A model generated the notes under the pieces. The model was not told the DNA's origin. It made no database searches and saw nothing but the letters and a program-made list of their open reading frames with translations. A program made the position numbers and the translations under genes. Positions 40,875-42,313 of a stretch of DNA of 42,313 nt are shown in pieces (within the stretch, counting starts at the first letter, position 1; each line of letters starts with the position of its first letter). Source of the DNA: Bacteroidota bacterium (GTDB lineage: Bacteria > Bacteroidota > Ignavibacteria > Kryptoniales > JAKASW01); contig JAMCQL010000007.1 of NCBI GenBank assembly GCA_023381615.1, positions 1 to 42,313 on the forward strand, given 5' to 3'.

Positions 40875-42313
40875 CTACTTGGCTTTCAATCTTGCCGCAG
40901 TATCCGGCGCTGTCTTCGCATTCATCATTGCCTGAAGCTGTGCGATCCGTGCGGCAATGCTTCTTTCGTTAGGGAACATCGCCTGTAATTTTTGCAGAAG
41001 GTCGAGTGATTTTTGATTGTCTCCTTCCATTTCATACAGGTCGAGAAGTATCCTGTACGGATTATAGTAGCTTTGCACGTCGTTTGGATTCTCTTGTATC
41101 GCAGCTTGCGCATCATGCTCGACAACATCGGCATACTTATGGAACTGCGGCATCGCTCCTGCCATGTAGTAAAGTCTTACGACATCGCTCAATATTTTGT
41201 AGTTCATTGGAAACACTTCGATCGGAATTCTCACTTCCATCGTGTCAAGCGTCGCGACTGCCTGCGTGCTGTCATTGTGTGACTCGTAGTACGCCGCAAG
41301 CCGCATGAAGCTGTATCGGTAGTTGAGCATCAACATGCGGACATTGTCGTCATAGTAAATATGTGGATTGTTTAGATTTGTGAACAGGAAGCCATAGTGC
41401 TGGTTTCTGTGGAATGTCGCAGGCACGTGAAGCAGGCTCTGTCTCATTATCGGCTCATTTATCCGGTAGTCCTCAGTCTGAGTGTTATTCATAGCCGGCG
41501 TGAGCTGCAGCGCGAGTCCCTGCATCTGAAGATATCTTCCAAGTCCAATGAAATTGTCGGGAGCTACAGTAACCGCGTAGAAGATTGGTCTCTTCCATGC
41601 GTTCGTTTCTATTATGTTTCTCATGATGATGTCCTGAACTCTGATTGCCTGTACGTCGCCGGCTTGAAGAGTGGGATTCATTGTGTACTGGATGTAGCCT
41701 TTGTTCGTTATGCTCGTGTCGGTAATGCCAAATTCCTGATAAACTTCTTTCGGTACCGAAAGCTTGAGTGTTTGTGTGCGCCACTCTACTGGTTGGATGT
41801 TTTTAATCTCCTGGTCAGTCAAGCTTATCGGCACTTTCAACGCGCCGTGAGGCGTCTCGTTCTTTAGTTGAAGGATGTACCAGTCGGTGTTTACAAGACT
41901 GAGGTTAACTATCCGGACATCCGTTCTGATTCCCATTCCTTCCTGTAAATACCAGAGGGGGAATGTGTCATTGTCTCCGTTCGTGAATAGTATCGCGTTC
42001 GGTTTACAGGACTGCAAAATGTTATACGAATAATCCCACGGAGCAAAGTTGTCGTGTCTGTTATGCACATACAAGTTCTGCGCAAACATATTCAACGGGG
42101 AAATTACAAACAACACGACTGCCGTCCCGCCTATGAGCATGGTCTTGTTCTTATTTTCTTTGAGCTTGTCCGACACGAAATCGAGTATTCCCGACACGCC
42201 GACACCGACCCACATCGCAAACACAAAGAATGACCCGACGAAGAAGTAGTCACGCTCCCTCGGCTGCGGGTCAGCCATGTTGAAGTAAACCGCAAGTGCA
42301 AATCCCATCACGA
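40875..42313 (-). CDS. DUF2723 family membrane protein, C-terminal part (partial)
   Basis: The frame is open to the right edge, so the N-terminal multi-helix region is outside the window. The visible part starts in membrane segments (FALAVYFNMADPQPRERDYFFVGSFFVFAMWVGVG in pieces, then MLIGGTAVVLFVISPLNMFAQ) and continues with a periplasmic region containing FTNGDNDTFPLWYLQEGMGIRTDV, a hallmark of DUF2723 proteins. The C-terminal 150 residues look like TPR-type helices (NYRYSFMRLAAYYE, DVVRLYYMAGAMPQFHKYADV, YRILLDLYEMEGDNQKSLDLL). DUF2723 proteins belong to a GT-C-type glycosyltransferase fold, used in Bacteroidota glycoprotein synthesis; the donor is unknown. Confidence 0.88.
   Translation of the reverse strand, partial: VMGFALAVYFNMADPQPRERDYFFVGSFFVFAMWVGVGVSGILDFVSDKLKENKNKTMLIGGTAVVLFVISPLNMFAQNLYVHNRHDNFAPWDYSYNILQSCKPNAILFTNGDNDTFPLWYLQEGMGIRTDVRIVNLSLVNTDWYILQLKNETPHGALKVPISLTDQEIKNIQPVEWRTQTLKLSVPKEVYQEFGITDTSITNKGYIQYTMNPTLQAGDVQAIRVQDIIMRNIIETNAWKRPIFYAVTVAPDNFIGLGRYLQMQGLALQLTPAMNNTQTEDYRINEPIMRQSLLHVPATFHRNQHYGFLFTNLNNPHIYYDDNVRMLMLNYRYSFMRLAAYYESHNDSTQAVATLDTMEVRIPIEVFPMNYKILSDVVRLYYMAGAMPQFHKYADVVEHDAQAAIQENPNDVQSYYNPYRILLDLYEMEGDNQKSLDLLQKLQAMFPNERSIAARIAQLQAMMNAKTAPDTAARLKAK

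Overview
The window looks like chromosome of a bacterium from the Bacteroidota/Ignavibacteria/Chlorobi (FCB) side of the tree. The evidence is: a type IX secretion sorting tail at the left edge (1-78); candidate promoters of the TAnnTTTG type ahead of the deoxyhypusine synthase-like gene and arsR; a tiny histone H1-like protein; the DUF4159/DUF4175 pair; a DUF2723 protein; and a bacterial family-B DNA polymerase. The exact genus is inference. I saw no rRNA, tRNA, complete insertion sequence or CRISPR array.

Left half (1-23,400) is mostly core metabolism and envelope. A DAHP synthase and a prephenate dehydrogenase form a tyrosine-side aromatic pair (502-2691). On the minus strand follow udk-polB, citrate synthase, two small proteins and the RNA ligase RtcB. 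On the plus strand are a lipoprotein, a beta-barrel-like protein and a tight operon of a deoxyhypusine synthase-like enzyme, ArgJ and a histone H1-like protein (11,752-14,281). Then come, on the minus strand, a soluble PAS histidine kinase translationally coupled to a receiver-HisKA protein, and a DUF4159-DUF4175-secreted protein operon. A DedA protein and a seven-heme NapC/NirT-type cytochrome converge at 21,800.

Middle (23,500-28,441): single-gene units (aldo/keto reductase, short asparaginase, Tag glycosylase, secreted thioredoxin-like protein) are separated by repeat-rich spacers. Two units are bracketed by direct repeats: the asparaginase by a 25-nt hairpin repeat, and the thioredoxin gene by copies of the 3' end of tag. 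A 119-bp MITE/REP-like element sits at 28,264-28,382.

Right part (28,442-40,748) is a metal/metalloid resistance island: arsR-arsC-acr3 on the minus strand, a divergent RND efflux pair (adaptor and CusA/CzcA-like pump), and a CusRS-like two-component system further right. Between pump and sensor lies a degraded accessory stretch (35,048-38,631). It holds a nucleotidyltransferase two-gene module, a MazF-like stub of 12 codons, a frameshifted ribbon-helix-helix antitoxin with a near-perfect sigma70 promoter, a solitary CRISPR-repeat-like sequence, a 60-codon histidine kinase remnant, a broken RelE-type toxin and an intact UvrD/Fbh1-like helicase directly behind the sensor kinase. None of these broken genes has a usable open reading frame as it stands; they appear only when frames are joined by eye.

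The right edge (40,875-42,313) is the C-terminal part of a DUF2723 membrane protein with its own strong terminator. I did not find a convincing complete new multi-gene system. The strongest leads are the decayed toxin-antitoxin/CRISPR-like junction, the repeat-bracketed single-gene cassettes, and the receiver-HisKA protein lacking an ATPase domain.
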